A stretch of DNA of 7,626 bases, taken from assembly GCA_013314865.1 (NCBI GenBank), contig JABUEV010000105.1, positions 1-7,626 on the forward strand, in the 5' to 3' direction. The position numbers were made by a program, and so were the translations under genes. Of the stretch, positions 6,541 to 7,626 are shown in pieces. The notes under the pieces are model-generated. The model did no database searches and was not told the origin of the DNA. It saw only the letters and a program-made list of their open reading frames with translations. The first letter of the stretch is position 1, and each line of letters starts with the position of its first letter. The DNA is from Bacteroidales bacterium. Its GTDB lineage: Bacteria; Bacteroidota; Bacteroidia; Bacteroidales; VadinHA17.

Positions 6541-7536
6541 TTAAGGTACTTCAACTGTGTTGAGAATTTCAGCTATTATTTTATCCTGATTGATATTTTC
6601 AGCTTCAGCTTCGTAGGTAAGTCCGATTCTGTGACGCATTACATCGGCACATATTGTCCTGACATCTTCAGGTATCACATAGCCGCGTCTTTTTATGAAA
6701 GCATATGCTTTTGATGCTAAGGCAAGATAGATAGAAGCTCTTGGTGATGCGCCATAGGATATCATATTGGTGAATCCTGATAATCCATATTTTGCAGGAT
6801 TACGGCTGGCAAATACAATGTTTAATATATAACTTTCTATTTTTTCATCCATATAAACTTCTCTTACAATTTCCCTTGCCCTGATGATGTCTTCGGGCTT
6901 CAAAACCCTGTTTGCGGAAGGAAAGTCCTTAGCTATATTTTCCCTTACAATCAGTCGTTCTTCCTCCATTGAAGGATAATCGATCAGGACTTTCAGCATA
7001 AACCTGTCGACCTGTGCTTCGGGAAGCGGATATGTACCCTCCTGTTCTATCGGGTTTTGAGTCGCCATTACCATAAATGGTTCGCCAAGCCGGAAGGTTG
7101 ACTCACCGATTGTGACCTGACGTTCCTGCATAGCTTCCAGCAGGGCGCTCTGCACTTTTGCCGGCGACCGGTTTATTTCATCTGCAAGGATGAAGTTTGC
7201 GAATATTGGTCCTTTCTTGACAATGAACTCCTCTTTTTTCTGGCTGTAAACCATGGTCCCAATAAGGTCAGCCGGCAGCAGGTCGGGCGTAAACTGTATT
7301 CTGTTGAATCTGGCATCTATGATTGAGGCAAGTGATTTTATTGCAAGGGTTTTTGCAAGCCCCGGTACTCCCTCGAGAAGGATGTGCCCGTTTGCCAGAA
7401 GCCCTATTAGCAGACTGTCAGTCAGATGCTTCTGCCCTATTATCACCTTGCCCATCTCCATCCTTATGATGTCAACAAAGGCACTCTCTTTTTCAATTTT
7501 TTCATTAAGAATTCTTATATCAGCAGTTTGCTCCAT
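6541..7536 (-). CDS. MoxR-family AAA+ ATPase
   Basis: Predicted cytosolic AAA+ ATPase of 331 residues, a usual length for the MoxR family. Counting from the chosen ATG, the sequence shows a GQ motif (34-35), Walker A GVPGLAKT (56-63), Walker B with acidic pair D119-E120 (ILADE), sensor 1 ATQN ending at N161, a candidate arginine finger R178 in EAQVDRF, and sensor 2 GASPRAS with R266, so all catalytic elements are intact. No signal peptide or TM segment is visible. Family knowledge: MoxR ATPases act as chaperones or remodellers with VWA-domain partners, and the next gene encodes a candidate partner. The open frame extends 10 codons upstream to a TTG at 7566, but the ATG at 7536 is preferred: it is a standard codon, preceded by an AT-rich leader typical of Bacteroidota and lacking a Shine-Dalgarno. 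The stop is 11 nt before the next start. It is the first complete gene of the operon here. Family assignment is near certain; the substrate is unknown. Confidence 0.96.
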   Translation of the reverse strand: MEQTADIRILNEKIEKESAFVDIIRMEMGKVIIGQKHLTDSLLIGLLANGHILLEGVPGLAKTLAIKSLASIIDARFNRIQFTPDLLPADLIGTMVYSQKKEEFIVKKGPIFANFILADEINRSPAKVQSALLEAMQERQVTIGESTFRLGEPFMVMATQNPIEQEGTYPLPEAQVDRFMLKVLIDYPSMEEERLIVRENIAKDFPSANRVLKPEDIIRAREIVREVYMDEKIESYILNIVFASRNPAKYGLSGFTNMISYGASPRASIYLALASKAYAFIKRRGYVIPEDVRTICADVMRHRIGLTYEAEAENINQDKIIAEILNTVEVP

Positions 7537-7626
7537 ATTAAAATAATTTAGCTCTGTAATTACCAAACTCAGTTATCCGGCAGCGAGTAAAAGATCTGCC
7601 CGCAAATGAAAGCACAAAGGAAAATC
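7537..7626. other. Unassigned leader upstream of the MoxR gene
   Basis: These 90 bases hold no gene that can be called. On the minus strand all three frames are open from the window edge for 17 to 28 codons, with stops at 7573, 7569 and 7538, so the tail of an upstream co-directional gene is possible. On the plus strand an ATG at 7606 opens a frame beginning MKAQRKI that runs off the edge, so a divergent gene is also possible. No exact Bacteroidota-type promoter (TAnnTTTG with an upstream TTTG) is seen; the nearest is TGAGTTTG on the minus strand, without a well-spaced partner. Whether the operon starts here is undecided. Confidence 0.5.

Noticed and set aside
7537..7566. Ten-codon N-terminal extension of the MoxR ATPase from a TTG at 7566.
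   Set aside because: The TTG is a weaker start, the extra residues match nothing I recognise at MoxR N-termini, and an ATG at 7536 with an AT-rich leader gives a normal-length protein.
7606..7626. Possible divergent plus-strand gene beginning MKAQRKI.
   Set aside because: Only seven codons are visible, with no strong start context. It cannot be told from chance, so it is not listed as a gene.
7537..7626. Minus-strand TGAGTTTG as a -7 promoter element ahead of the MoxR gene.
   Set aside because: It departs from TAnnTTTG at the second base, and no TTTG lies at the expected 19-21 bp upstream; the nearest is about 31 bp away.
1..7626. Mobile elements, CRISPR arrays, tRNA or rRNA genes, and phage or defence genes.
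   Set aside because: No terminal inverted repeats, transposase motifs, spaced direct repeats or RNA-gene signatures were seen. The window is almost wholly filled by one operon with uniform style.

Overview
This window looks like the core of a Bacteroidota-type Bat ("Bacteroides aerotolerance") operon. The assignment rests on the gene set and order, the moderately AT-rich DNA, and the near absence of Shine-Dalgarno sequences ahead of starts. Genus and species cannot be read from the sequence. Everything coding is on the minus strand, so transcription runs from high to low coordinates. Genes are packed with gaps of 2-19 nt or 4-nt ATGA overlaps, and no intergenic stretch is longer than about 90 nt.

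Order in the direction of transcription: a MoxR-family AAA+ ATPase (7536-6541); a soluble DUF58 protein with a VWA-like fold (6529-5666); a signal-peptide/one-TM protein with a C-terminal domain like that of BatD (5669-4683); batA (4686-3694) and batB (3684-2644), both membrane-anchored VWA proteins with complete MIDAS motifs; batC, an exported TPR protein with a Gln/Asn-rich tract (2624-1875); batD, a large exported/anchored protein with Ig-like modules (1864-41); and the first 12 codons of one more gene, most likely batE, cut by the window edge (38-1). The roughly 90 bases upstream of the ATPase (7537-7626) could not be assigned: no convincing promoter was found, and any upstream gene would lie mostly outside.

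How the parts may work together: MoxR ATPases commonly act with VWA-domain partners as chaperone or remodelling pairs. The ATPase and the DUF58 protein have no membrane segments and should be cytosolic. The distribution of positive charges around the TM segments of BatA and BatB places their VWA domains on the periplasmic side, with the BatC TPRs and the BatD Ig-like modules. The C-terminal helical domains of BatD and of the third gene's product should be cytosolic, so they are candidates to link the two compartments. The aerotolerance role comes from early Bacteroides work and the biochemical function is unsettled.

I did not find a clearly novel system. The most interesting sequence-level observations are that the third gene encodes what looks like a miniature BatD, that the operon therefore holds two internal paralogous pairs (BatA/BatB and mini-BatD/BatD), and that BatC carries a Gln/Asn tract built on a tandem hexanucleotide.
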